A stretch of DNA of 64,000 nt, from positions 28,758 to 92,757 of the forward strand of contig CAIVDM010000220.1 in the NCBI GenBank assembly GCA_903904735.1, given 5' to 3'. Shown here piece after piece: positions 35,800 to 44,205 of the stretch (positions are counted from its first letter, which is position 1; each line of letters begins with the position of its first letter). The position numbers were made by a program, and so were the translations under genes. The DNA is from an uncultured delta proteobacterium (GTDB taxonomy: Bacteria > Bdellovibrionota_C > UBA2361 > OMII01). The notes beneath the pieces were generated by a model that saw nothing but the letters and a program-made list of their open reading frames with translations, was not told where the DNA came from and did no database searches.

Positions 35800-35985
35800 C
35801 TATCCGATCTGTCCCGCGACAGTGCTGAACTGTTTAGAAATGTTACTTCCAAGTACTCTCATAGCGGCAATTCCGGCCACCGCGACTAATGCGACGAGTA
35901 GCGCGTATTCCACCAGCGACGCTCCCTTCTGGGACTTCTTCTCGAGATGGGTTTCTTTTTTATCTAACGACACTTCAATTGACAT
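35800..35985 (-). CDS. flp: Flp/Fap-type pilin
   Basis: A 61-residue prepilin, the structural subunit of the Tad pilus. A charged leader of about 22 residues ends in KKSQKG, the prepilin peptidase cleavage context. The mature helix begins ASLVEYALLVALVAVAGIAA, with the invariant Glu at mature position 5 and the Flp-type Glu-Tyr pair. The short C-terminus is VLGSNISKQFSTVAGQIG. ATG 35985 sits just after GGAGGAG; the apparent upstream TTG lies inside that element and is rejected. The peptidase itself (TadV) is not in the window. Confidence 0.93.
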   Translation of the reverse strand: MSIEVSLDKKETHLEKKSQKGASLVEYALLVALVAVAGIAAMRVLGSNISKQFSTVAGQIG

Positions 35986-36137
35986 AGACTCCTCCAAGCT
36001 GACTCACATGAACCAATGCTGATACATGCCCACTAGTTTTAAGTAGAGCCTTTACCAGGCGAAGCCCTCTGGGGCACCAGTAATAAAGACCCACTCTGTA
36101 TGCTATTCCCCGACTCTCTAAACCGTCAACTGTGAAT

Positions 36138-37403
36138 TTAACGCATTTCACTCTCAGAACGTCGACGAAACAGACGTTGTAGCCAACCACGGGCGGAGCT
36201 CGCGTCCTCGTCGTAGGAGATTCCCACACCCTTTACCCCGAGTTGCTCCACAAGACCCAGCTTACGCGCAATATCCGCGATTACATTCCTAAGCTCTTTA
36301 CTTCCACTACTATATAAGGTGCTGCCCGTGCCAGGCCACTCAGCTGCCTTCGGGTCAAAAGGAATCACTGGAAGACTCCATGCCGCTTCACTCAGCTGGT
36401 GAACATTGTCGAGCTCTGTGGATATCTGTTTGAAGTTCACCGGCTCATCACTCGAGGGATTAATGATAAATCGCAGACGGTCGCTTCCGCCCAGGAGAGG
36501 CTTCACTGAGGTCAACAACAAATCAACCGCCGTTAGGCCAAGCTCCGAGTCATCGGTGACCATTATTACTAGGTCCGCGACTCGCAGAAGACCTCCCACC
36601 GCGGGCCCCATACGACCGGCGGTATCAACGATCACCACGTCAAATAGCACTCTAGACAATTCAATTATTCGTTGCGAAATCTCCATTCCATCGGCATGGC
36701 ACACAAGGTCCATTGATTCAGCGAATCCCGCCGGCGGCGTTAGCACCGAGACGTCCCCCACAATAGGTATGAGCGCGTCACGAAAAGTCTCTCGATTTAT
36801 GTCGCGACTTCCATTAACCCATCCACTGATAATTTTCGCCTCTGGTCCACTCGCCGCGAGAGCGCGACTAAGATCCTTTGTTTCAACGTCTAAGTCCCAC
36901 AACATGGTCCTTCGATTCGCGGCGCTGCACGCTTCTCCCAGGGCGGCGGTCACTGAAGTTCCTCCCACTCCACCTTTGGCGTGTAGAACCACAACTATCC
37001 GTCCTTCATATGTCCGGCCATCCTTTCGAAAGTCCGCGTGAATCGCGACCAACTCTTGTAGAAGATCGAGAGAACCCGCGCTCTCAGGAAATACTTTTCT
37101 CACCCCTACGGAGTGAGCCGATCGGAAGGCTCCGCCGCCATACTCCTTATCAGTGACGAACATGACGATCTGGATCCAAGCCGCTTCTGTGCGGATCTGA
37201 CGAGCCAGCGATATCGCCTGGTCCGAAATACCTGACCCAAAAATAACGACATCGGCCTCTGAAAGACGGTCAACGAACTCACGATCGTTAACGAGGCGTA
37301 CCTTCAGGTCCAACATCTCCTTGTCGCCCTTTGTGAAGCCCTCGATCCGTTTCGCGCACAGCGCCTGGGTTTCAGTTGAGTTATCGACGATGAGAACTCT
37401 CAT
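36138..37403 (-). CDS. cpaE: Tad localisation protein CpaE/TadZ (receiver-like plus MinD-type ATPase)
   Basis: A 421-residue protein that positions the Tad machine, usually at a pole. Residues 1-115 form an atypical receiver domain (MRVLIVDNSTETQAL; the usual phosphorylated Asp context is degenerate). Residues about 130-385 are a ParA/MinD ATPase with a deviant Walker A, HAKGGVGGTSVTAAL, LWDLDVETKDLSRAL and VVIVDTAGRMG. The C-terminal 30 residues are basic. Its ATG overlaps the stop of the kinase gene by 4 bases (ATGA), so kinase and CpaE are translationally coupled, which supports a regulatory link. Confidence 0.88.
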   Translation of the reverse strand: MRVLIVDNSTETQALCAKRIEGFTKGDKEMLDLKVRLVNDREFVDRLSEADVVIFGSGISDQAISLARQIRTEAAWIQIVMFVTDKEYGGGAFRSAHSVGVRKVFPESAGSLDLLQELVAIHADFRKDGRTYEGRIVVVLHAKGGVGGTSVTAALGEACSAANRRTMLWDLDVETKDLSRALAASGPEAKIISGWVNGSRDINRETFRDALIPIVGDVSVLTPPAGFAESMDLVCHADGMEISQRIIELSRVLFDVVIVDTAGRMGPAVGGLLRVADLVIMVTDDSELGLTAVDLLLTSVKPLLGGSDRLRFIINPSSDEPVNFKQISTELDNVHQLSEAAWSLPVIPFDPKAAEWPGTGSTLYSSGSKELRNVIADIARKLGLVEQLGVKGVGISYDEDASSARGWLQRLFRRRSESEMR

Positions 37404-38875
37404 AATTGACCACCGAATAGACTTAATTTATCTAAAAACGACGGGCTGAATATCTTTAAAAAGACAAAACCAAACGCGACTCCGAAGCAAACCGCGATAA
37501 GAAGCGTTAGCATATCGAGCACCCGCAGACGACGATTACTAGCTTCTAACAAATCTACGGGAAACTCGGTAGTTGTGTGCCCTCTCGTATGCCGGTCTCT
37601 AAATCCACTTCGCTCGTTATATCCCTCAGGCCCTCGAATTGGTGTTTGTGCCTGTGCCGCCTTTGACGACTCGGCGGCATCGGATCCAGAAAGCGCGTAT
37701 TCAACATACGAAGCGCTCAAAACTTCTGTATCACTGTTGATTGTCTGCCTCGGCTTGCCGGCAACATTTATCGCCGGGGATGATTCCGAACCCCTCGACG
37801 CGGCTGAATGGGAATCGGAGGTCGACCAATCAGTGGTGTCCGAACGACCTCGAGCTTTACTAACATCGATGGATCCGTCCGAGCTGAGCAATTGAGTCTC
37901 ATAGCCCATCTTTGCCGTTGTAGAATTGGTCGCAGGATCCATGAGTGAAGGACCGACGTATCGCTGCCCGGGTTGGAGACCTCCCGTTGGCATATATAAA
38001 CCACTTCCAGTCTGAGACTGGATTCCGGCGTTTGCGGCCGCGCGCTGAAGGTCGGCGAATATCTCCATCGCCGATTGATATCGCGCCTCTGGATCTCGCT
38101 CTAGCGCTTTTAAGATGATCGAGTCTATCTCTGGCGAGCACTCTTTTCGGAGCTTACTAGGAGGCTCTGGGTCTACTTGCAAACGCTTGCTTATAGACTC
38201 ATAAGGACTATCTCCCTTGAATGGCGGCTCCCCAGTTAACATCTCAAATGCCAGAATGCCCAAGGCATAGATGTCAGACCGCCAGTCCACTTGAGACCTC
38301 AGCATATACTCCGGGGCAACGTATTCAATCGTTCCTACCACGCCCCCATGCTCCGTTAACTTAGGCCCGTTACGATTACGAGCTATGCCGAAATCAGCGA
38401 TCTTAATGTTGCCCTCGTTAGTGAGAAGGATATTTTCAGGCTTTAAGTCTCGATGAACAATTCCCGCGTCGTGAATGGCCTGCACCCCCGCGGTCATCTG
38501 ACTTAGCAGTTTGATAAACTCAGCGATGCTCATGAGCTGGGATCGGCTCATTCTATCCGCTAAGTCACCCCCTCCCACAAACTCCATCGTGTAAGCGACG
38601 AGATCCCCATCCGTAATATACTCGTATGCGCGCACTACATTGGGGTGAGAGACTCCATACGAGGCGAGCACCTCATTTTTGAACCTTGCCGCCGCTACCT
38701 TGTCAGCCGCTACCTCATGAAAGAGCACTTTCGCCGCGACCATCTGCCCCTGGAGCTCTCGGTGCCTGCACGCGTACACCATTCCCATAGACCCGGCGCC
38801 GAGGCACTTAACGACCTCATACTTTCCGCCGATCACGGTACCTGGTTGTAAGCTTATGAGATGCTGGTCCGACAT
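37400..38875 (-). CDS. Membrane-anchored Ser/Thr protein kinase (PknB-like)
   Basis: A 491-residue eukaryote-like kinase. The cytoplasmic kinase domain covers about residues 14-285: Gly-rich loop LGAGSMGMVY, catalytic Lys in MVAAKVLF, catalytic loop IVHRDLKPENILL, metal-binding DFG in IADFGIARNRNG and the APE motif as APEYML. All catalytic residues are intact. A Ser/Thr-rich linker of about 150 residues follows, likely an autophosphorylation region. One transmembrane helix near residues 448-472 and a short C-terminal tail end the protein, so there is no large sensor domain. ATG 38875 is chosen over GTG 38881. It sits between the FHA protein (14 bases) and cpaE (overlap). Confidence 0.93.
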   Translation of the reverse strand: MSDQHLISLQPGTVIGGKYEVVKCLGAGSMGMVYACRHRELQGQMVAAKVLFHEVAADKVAAARFKNEVLASYGVSHPNVVRAYEYITDGDLVAYTMEFVGGGDLADRMSRSQLMSIAEFIKLLSQMTAGVQAIHDAGIVHRDLKPENILLTNEGNIKIADFGIARNRNGPKLTEHGGVVGTIEYVAPEYMLRSQVDWRSDIYALGILAFEMLTGEPPFKGDSPYESISKRLQVDPEPPSKLRKECSPEIDSIILKALERDPEARYQSAMEIFADLQRAAANAGIQSQTGSGLYMPTGGLQPGQRYVGPSLMDPATNSTTAKMGYETQLLSSDGSIDVSKARGRSDTTDWSTSDSHSAASRGSESSPAINVAGKPRQTINSDTEVLSASYVEYALSGSDAAESSKAAQAQTPIRGPEGYNERSGFRDRHTRGHTTTEFPVDLLEASNRRLRVLDMLTLLIAVCFGVAFGFVFLKIFSPSFLDKLSLFGGQL

Positions 38876-38889
38876 AATCACCTAGCTTA

Positions 38890-39897
38890 TCACTCCTCGC
38901 CCATTTCTATAGAGACCAAACAAACGTGGAACTTTTTCTCTCCAAAGAAAACAACATCCCCGTGCCTCGCGACTCCTTTCTCTCCTGACAAAGACTCATC
39001 CTCCCCGGAATCTATGTGAATTATGCGCGTACCGAATTCAGAGAGCTGATCTAAGATGTAAATAGGTTCCCCACTGGAGATCCTCATAATGGCGTGCATC
39101 GGCGACACTGAACTATCCTCTATCACGAGACAAGGCGCCGCGCCCACACTTTCAGAGGTAACTATCATTCTGCCCTCCCGGAGTTCCACGAACATCCCCC
39201 TCGGGTCCGCGTCAAACGACACCAAAAACCCAACGAGCGCGCCCCCGTTCATGCCCGACGGCGGCAAACGATGGGGACGTTCCTTGCGATGACGTGCGCT
39301 TAAAACAGATGCCCCCGCCTCGGACTTCTCTTTCATGTGGAGCGCAGATCCATCGGCGTCTGAGGCCGATATCTCGCTGGATTGTTCGGTGATATCGAGA
39401 CTCACCGTTCCTGAGTCGATTACTCCTGGAAGGCCCGAGGATTCATCTGTTTCCACAGGAGTCGACTCCTCTGATGATGCATCAAAGTGAGCACTATCGA
39501 CCGACGGGTCGATACCATCATTCACGACCGAATGACTCGAAATAGCATCCGCCATCTCCCCCATAGATTGTGCGTCGTCAACGAAGTTCAACGGGTCGAC
39601 TCGATTTTCGAGCGGCTCCGCGTCGACTTCTGACCCACGTGGCTCCTCGGATCCCATCAGCTCGTCCTCAGCGAAAATATCAAAGAGCGCGTGGTCAAGC
39701 GCGCTGTGATCGGAACTCCCCTGCTCAGGTGTCTCCCCCACCACGCCAAGTAGGTCAGCTACCTGCTCATGCGTCGGAGAGCCCTCCGACGCGGACCGAA
39801 GAGCCCCAAGCTGGTCGGCTCCCATAACGATAGTTTTATTTCGCGCTCGATGAGCGCTCAAGACGATTCGAGGATTTGATTTACCGCTATTTTCCAT
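38890..39897 (-). CDS. FHA-domain phosphothreonine-binding protein
   Basis: A 335-residue soluble protein. The C-terminal domain (residues about 220-325) has FHA features: a strand with GMFVELREGRMIVTSES, the phosphopeptide-binding region SSVSPMHAIMRISSGEPI and YILDQLSEFGTRI. The long N-terminal 200 residues are acidic, Ser/Asp/Glu-rich and predicted disordered, with several Thr and Ser that the adjacent kinase could phosphorylate. ATG 39897 follows GGAG by 6 bases; the longer TTG start overlaps that element. Its 5' end overlaps the PP2C stop by 11 bases. Kinase, reader and phosphatase thus form one unit upstream of cpaE. Confidence 0.85.
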   Translation of the reverse strand: MENSGKSNPRIVLSAHRARNKTIVMGADQLGALRSASEGSPTHEQVADLLGVVGETPEQGSSDHSALDHALFDIFAEDELMGSEEPRGSEVDAEPLENRVDPLNFVDDAQSMGEMADAISSHSVVNDGIDPSVDSAHFDASSEESTPVETDESSGLPGVIDSGTVSLDITEQSSEISASDADGSALHMKEKSEAGASVLSARHRKERPHRLPPSGMNGGALVGFLVSFDADPRGMFVELREGRMIVTSESVGAAPCLVIEDSSVSPMHAIMRISSGEPIYILDQLSEFGTRIIHIDSGEDESLSGEKGVARHGDVVFFGEKKFHVCLVSIEMGEE

Positions 39898-40894
39898 ACG
39901 TATCTCCAAGTATCGCGAAAAACAGAAAGCCCATTACCGTAAGCAGCATGCCCACGATGCCGACAACTGCCACCAATCCCAAATGGGAGGAAAGCGGCGC
40001 CCGCCTCCTCTTTTTTCGAGATGCGTTGGGTTTAAGTACTTTGGGAGTAGCCGCGTCGTCAGTCTCCTTGGCGGGAGGAGCCTGCTCATCGCAAAGCTCT
40101 CCTGCGAGGGGGATAACAACAGCCGTTATATTATCGTATCCACCACGCTCACGAGCCAACTCAATCAACTTAGTGCACGCTTCGAGAGGAGAGTACGCCC
40201 CTACTATCGCCGCCATGTCAGGCTCGGATACAAGGCTATAGAGACCATCCGAGCACAGCAGGAGCGCCCCCTGCTGATTCTCCTGAACTGATGAGGCCAC
40301 CCAAAATCGATAGATATCGATCCCAAAACCCACCGCCGAACCGAGACACCGAGTTAGAATATGAGACTGAGGATGCATCAAAGCGTCCTCTGGTCGAACA
40401 TGTCCCAGGTCCACTAACTGTTGTACAAACGTGTGATCGGACGTCAACTGTCGAGCGGCGCCACCAGCGATATAATAGGCTCTTGAATCCCCCACCGAAG
40501 CGATGACAACCTGGTTGCCACTACAAAGCGCCGCGACAACTGTAGTTCCCATAGACGAGAACTTTGGGTTTTGTCGGCGTAACGCTATTACATCATGGGC
40601 GCTCTGAAGCGCCTCGCGCAGCATTTCCGTGGGGTCACTTCCAGAAGCTTTCTCGAAGTGAGAACGAACCGTATCAACCGAGAGTTGCGCAGCGGCCTCA
40701 CCACCAGGCTCGCCACCCATTCCATCAAACACGAAGTAGCCCATTCCAAGGGCGGCCTTAAGCACGAGAAACCGATCCTCGTTTTTCGGTCGCTCACAAC
40801 CAGTGTCCGTGAGCGCGGCGGGCACTCCGGCAATGTCGAAGCTCCCCGTTTTACGAGCTGGTTTATCCTTGTTCTGCTCCTGGTCCAGAATCAT
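39887..40894 (-). CDS. PP2C-type Ser/Thr phosphatase, membrane-anchored
   Basis: A 335-residue PPM/PP2C phosphatase, the likely eraser of the adjacent kinase's marks. Metal-binding motifs are visible: RPKNEDRFLVL near residue 35, FVFDGMGGEPGGEAAA near 54, SVGDSRAYYI near 136, LLCSDGLYSLV near 213 and YDNITAVVIPL near 254. All core acidic residues are present. After about residue 255 comes a linker and one C-terminal transmembrane helix (LVAVVGIVGMLLTVMGFLFF), so the enzyme faces the cytoplasm. It is the first gene of the Tad/phosphosignalling run. Whether the promoter lies directly upstream at 40895-41217 cannot be told with confidence. Confidence 0.93.
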   Translation of the reverse strand: MILDQEQNKDKPARKTGSFDIAGVPAALTDTGCERPKNEDRFLVLKAALGMGYFVFDGMGGEPGGEAAAQLSVDTVRSHFEKASGSDPTEMLREALQSAHDVIALRRQNPKFSSMGTTVVAALCSGNQVVIASVGDSRAYYIAGGAARQLTSDHTFVQQLVDLGHVRPEDALMHPQSHILTRCLGSAVGFGIDIYRFWVASSVQENQQGALLLCSDGLYSLVSEPDMAAIVGAYSPLEACTKLIELARERGGYDNITAVVIPLAGELCDEQAPPAKETDDAATPKVLKPNASRKKRRRAPLSSHLGLVAVVGIVGMLLTVMGFLFFAILGDTYGK

Positions 40895-41217
40895 GCCTTC
40901 AACGCTGATAACCTATGTTCATAGCTCACGCCGCCCTCGCCGGGTTTGTCGCGCTCTTGCTGCCTCACAGACCTTCATCGGTAAAATTCGTAGAACACTA
41001 AATACTCAGGACCGCTCCCAATCCACTTTTTCACCTCTCTAAGTGTCCTTCTGAAGAGTCTCATGGTACCAAGACGTTACCCTCTAAAGGTTACGAGAGC
41101 TGGCGGTCGTCTCTGCCTATTTAAAATAACGTCTTACATTCCCAACGAGTCTAACGACGTGGTATTACTGGGACTTGGAGTCGTTCTGAATAGTTATCTT
41201 CGCATGAGGTACTCGGC
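40895..41217. other. Divergent control region upstream of the PP2C/Tad locus
   Basis: This 323-base stretch separates the minus-strand PP2C-Tad run from the plus-strand genes starting at 41218. It is AT-richer than its flanks in places and should hold promoters for both directions, but no -35/-10 pair stood out on either strand. Confidence 0.4.
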
Positions 41218-41505
41218 TTGAGTAACGGCAGCTTACTATCATTTAGTCGCTATCTGGTCATCGCTCTTGCGATGGCGCTTCTGGCACCCTATGCCGGCTG
41301 TCACCTCTTTACCTCTCCCGCGAATCCGATTGTTCGGGGAGACATGGCGGAGGTCACGATTAAGGGCGCTAAGGAAAGGGAGACATCTTTAGACTACGGC
41401 GAACAACATGACCGTGAGGCAACTTCCCCGGACGACGCTCCGGGCAGCCGAGATCAGACCGAACCGAGATTTTCTGAAATCGAGAATCTGCTGCGTGAGC
41501 CATAA
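41218..41505 (+). CDS. Small predicted lipoprotein
   Basis: A 95-residue protein of unknown function. The N-terminal hydrophobic segment (YLVIALAMALLAPYAGC) ends at a Cys with a lipobox-like YAGC, so it may be lipid-anchored. The remaining 65 residues are charged (Glu/Asp/Arg) and probably disordered, with no domain recognised. The start is a TTG with GAGG eight bases upstream; no other start gives a complete signal peptide. It is transcribed divergently from the PP2C/Tad run. Confidence 0.5.
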   Translation: MSNGSLLSFSRYLVIALAMALLAPYAGCHLFTSPANPIVRGDMAEVTIKGAKERETSLDYGEQHDREATSPDDAPGSRDQTEPRFSEIENLLREP

Positions 41506-41618
41506 TGTTTAGATTACTTTTAGCGCGACCTACTCGAGCCCGTCTCCGACACAACCGCTCTTCAGAGGATCGCTAGGAACCTCGAGTGTCGCGCTTATAT
41601 GAGGGAATGGATATTTTT

Positions 41619-42206
41619 ATGGTGAGTCTGACGAAAATCTACACATGCACCGGAGATGATGGATCGACAGGTCTTGTCGGTGGCGCGCGAGTCAAGAAGA
41701 CATCTCTCAAAGTCGCCGCCTACGGGGACGTCGATGAGCTTAACGCTCACCTGGGCGCGTGTCGCACGCTCGCGATGCCGCTCCAAGACACCACCATTCT
41801 CGACATATTGACGCGCGTTCAGAACGAGCTCTTTGACATCGGCGCGGAATTGGCGACGCCCGCTGACGCTCACTGGCAGGGGATGTTGAAGGCCGGTCCT
41901 GAGCACGTCTCTCAACTTGAGCGCTGGATAGATTCGCTGAATTCCGCGCTCCCAACACTATCCTCATTCATCCTTCCAGGTGGCTCGTCGCTCAACGCTC
42001 ATCTTCATATCGCGCGCACGGTGTGTCGTCGGGCGGAGCGCAGTATTTTAGCGCTGCATGAGCATGAACCTGTATCCGCGGACATCGTGCGTTACATTAA
42101 CCGTCTGAGCGATCTCCTCTTTGTCATGGCGAGAGCCGTGATCGTCTCCGAGGGGCTTCCTGAGTACCTGTGGGCTCCGGGAAATTTTCGCCCTCGCCCA
42201 CGATAA
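41619..42206 (+). CDS. pduO: Cob(I)yrinic acid a,c-diamide adenosyltransferase (PduO type)
   Basis: A 195-residue PduO-type ATP:cob(I)alamin adenosyltransferase, which makes adenosylcobalamin from ATP and reduced corrinoid. The N-terminal ATP-binding motif TKIYTCTGDDGSTGLVGGAR is intact, followed by AYGDVDELNAHLG, the C-terminal helix motif ARTVCRRAERSIL and YINRLSDLLFVMARA. The annotation starts at ATG 41619 (MVSLTKIYT), the family norm; a GTG at 41586 would add 11 residues. It implies adenosylcobalamin use (for example methylmalonyl-CoA mutase), but no B12 enzyme or other cobalamin gene is near. Confidence 0.9.
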   Translation: MVSLTKIYTCTGDDGSTGLVGGARVKKTSLKVAAYGDVDELNAHLGACRTLAMPLQDTTILDILTRVQNELFDIGAELATPADAHWQGMLKAGPEHVSQLERWIDSLNSALPTLSSFILPGGSSLNAHLHIARTVCRRAERSILALHEHEPVSADIVRYINRLSDLLFVMARAVIVSEGLPEYLWAPGNFRPRPR

Positions 42207-42210
42207 GTTC

Positions 42211-43416
42211 ATGACCGTTATCTCCCCGCGCGTTAATCGAGTCCTCATAGCGATCGCGATAAGCCTCCTGCTCGCGACGGTTGCGGCGAGCATCACTGAG
42301 ACGAGCCCTGACTCCGCTATTCTTCGGGGTGACTTTCCCGCTTTCTACACGATGGCTGTGGTCGCGCACGAAGGGAGTGGCGAGAGATTGTACGATCTCG
42401 CTTTTCAGCAAGAGATCCAGGCGCGGTATTGGCCATCACTGAGTACGAGCGTGCTTCCAATCGCATATCCCGCGTTTATGGCGATACCGCTCCTACCGCT
42501 TGCGCATCTTTCCCCGCAGATGGCGCGGATTTCGTGGATTATCTGCATGCTCATCGCGACTCTCGGCGCCGTATGGATGATGATCAAGAGCTTCTCGAAT
42601 CTGTTGACCTTCCGATGGCAAACCGCCGTCGCGTGTTTGAGCTTCTTTCCTCTCTTCGCCGGGATCATCGGTGGTCAAGCGATAGGAGTGAGTCTCCTAC
42701 TCCTAGCCGCGATTACTCGATTTTCGGTCAAGCAATCTATGGCCGGTCAAATCGTTGTCGGTCTGCTCGCTGGACTATGGATGTTTAAGCCACATTACGC
42801 CTTGGCGGTCGTTTGGGCGCTCCTTCTCCAACGACAGGGATGGGCGTTGCTATCCTGGGCGATAACAGGCGTCGCGCTGTGGCTAGTTGGAGCTCATGTC
42901 GGTGGGATAGATTGGCTAGGGCATTGGCTTGCCTTCGCGAAACAGTTCTCTCATATCGATCTTGTGACCAATTCTGATCAGATGACCGGTGTGGCGCCGT
43001 TTCTTTTCTCTGTTGTTAAGAGGTTGGCGGGAACTGAGTATTACAGCGAGCGAGTATGGGCATCGCTATCGATACTCTTCTCGGTGCTTGTTCCTCTTGC
43101 GCTCTTCGCCATCCATAAGAGCGTGTCAGAACGCTCTCCTTCGGATCCACAAACTCTCTATCTGCTTATCGCTCCGGTATTACTCCTGCTCGCGCCCGCC
43201 GCGAACTTTTACGACTTAGCGTTATTGCTGCTACCACTCGGCGCGACGATATCACCGTATAAAGTCCGTGATGTTCGCATCCTGACAGCCATCATCGCGC
43301 TAAGCGCCCTCGCGTTATTGTCGCGAGAGTTGAGTTCTTTTGGCGGGCCCTTCCTGCTATCGAGTAGCATCGGAGCTTTCATCTTCACCAGAATCCTCCG
43401 AGCGAAACCTGATTAA
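42211..43416 (+). CDS. GT87/DUF2029-type mannosyltransferase-like membrane protein
   Basis: A 401-residue polytopic membrane protein with about ten helices. The first loop contains GDFPAFYTMAVVAHEGSGER, with the Asp and the YDLAFQQEIQ that follow, typical of the DUF2029 (GT87) family of polyprenol-phosphate-mannose-dependent glycosyltransferases. A typical helix-rich middle follows. The catalytic Asp is probably in the first loop. It starts 5 bases after pduO, so it is co-transcribed, though the two have no metabolic link. A perfect 6-bp hairpin (GGCGAG-AA-CTCGCC) lies 2 bases after its stop. Substrate unknown. Confidence 0.75.
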   Translation: MTVISPRVNRVLIAIAISLLLATVAASITETSPDSAILRGDFPAFYTMAVVAHEGSGERLYDLAFQQEIQARYWPSLSTSVLPIAYPAFMAIPLLPLAHLSPQMARISWIICMLIATLGAVWMMIKSFSNLLTFRWQTAVACLSFFPLFAGIIGGQAIGVSLLLLAAITRFSVKQSMAGQIVVGLLAGLWMFKPHYALAVVWALLLQRQGWALLSWAITGVALWLVGAHVGGIDWLGHWLAFAKQFSHIDLVTNSDQMTGVAPFLFSVVKRLAGTEYYSERVWASLSILFSVLVPLALFAIHKSVSERSPSDPQTLYLLIAPVLLLLAPAANFYDLALLLLPLGATISPYKVRDVRILTAIIALSALALLSRELSSFGGPFLLSSSIGAFIFTRILRAKPD

Positions 43417-43440
43417 CGGCGAGAACTCGCCAATGTGCTC

Positions 43441-44130
43441 ATGCGGAGACTTGTTCGATACGTGACGCTCTGCGTCTCATTCACGTTAGCCAATCTAGCG
43501 AGCGCCACACCGTCTGACATCGAGCAGTGGACTAACATCAACGCTCATATCGCACTCGAACGATCAGAAACACTTCGCCTCTACCTTGAGATCCAGCCGA
43601 GACAAGGAGACGACTTGCAGCGTCTAGGGACAGTTCAACACCAGGCAGCCCTCGTCATCAGCCCGAGCCGATCGCTGTCGCTGTATACCGGATACGCATG
43701 GACGCCCGTCTTCTTGAACGCTGAATATCATCGGGATTACCGCGATGAGCAGCGATTGTGGCAGAGCGTCATTTACCGAGAAGATCTCTTGGGGATTCAG
43801 TGGCTCGTCCGACTTCGGCAAGAGCAGCGCATGATCATGCGAACGAATGGCACCTCCAACCGAAGTCGACTCATGCTTAAGGGAAGCTATCCCTTGAGCA
43901 CAAGCGGTGATTTTGGACTTACATGGTCAGATGAGGTTATGTACACACTTAACGCCACCACAGGTGGTCCGGTAAGCGGATATGACCGAAACCGGTTATT
44001 TTTCGGTCCCTACTGGAGAATAGAGAGAACTCGATACGAGGTCGGCTATTTAGGTGAGCATCAGAAGCGCTTTGGAGATGATGAGCGGTGGGCGCATGTG
44101 CTGGCCGTATCCGTGTCGTGTAATTTCTAG
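43441..44130 (+). CDS. DUF2490 outer-membrane beta-barrel protein
   Basis: A 229-residue protein with a signal peptide (ATG 43441: MRRLVRYVTLCVSFTLANLA, cleavage after ASA). Mature residues alternate polar and hydrophobic, with many aromatic strand ends: AHIALERSETLRLYLEIQPR, LSLYTGYAWTPVF, RLRQEQRMIMR and RNRLFFGPYWRIERTRYEVG. The C-terminus ends in VSVSCNF, where the terminal Phe is typical of outer-membrane barrels. This is the DUF2490 family, function unknown. An earlier GTG at 43435 adds two residues. It follows the GT87-like gene on the same strand and converges with rsmE. Confidence 0.8.
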   Translation: MRRLVRYVTLCVSFTLANLASATPSDIEQWTNINAHIALERSETLRLYLEIQPRQGDDLQRLGTVQHQAALVISPSRSLSLYTGYAWTPVFLNAEYHRDYRDEQRLWQSVIYREDLLGIQWLVRLRQEQRMIMRTNGTSNRSRLMLKGSYPLSTSGDFGLTWSDEVMYTLNATTGGPVSGYDRNRLFFGPYWRIERTRYEVGYLGEHQKRFGDDERWAHVLAVSVSCNF

Positions 44131-44205
44131 AGGATCTTTCGAAAAACACGGTCTTTGATGGCTCACCCTAACAAGCGCTCGACGAATCCTGGGGAGCAGC
44201 TTCAA

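Noticed and set aside
35986..36137. A second pilin or leader peptide between cpaE and flp
   Set aside because: The frames here are short and lack the prepilin motif. The stretch looks like a promoter and 5'-leader region (TTGACG with TAGCAT 18 bases later).
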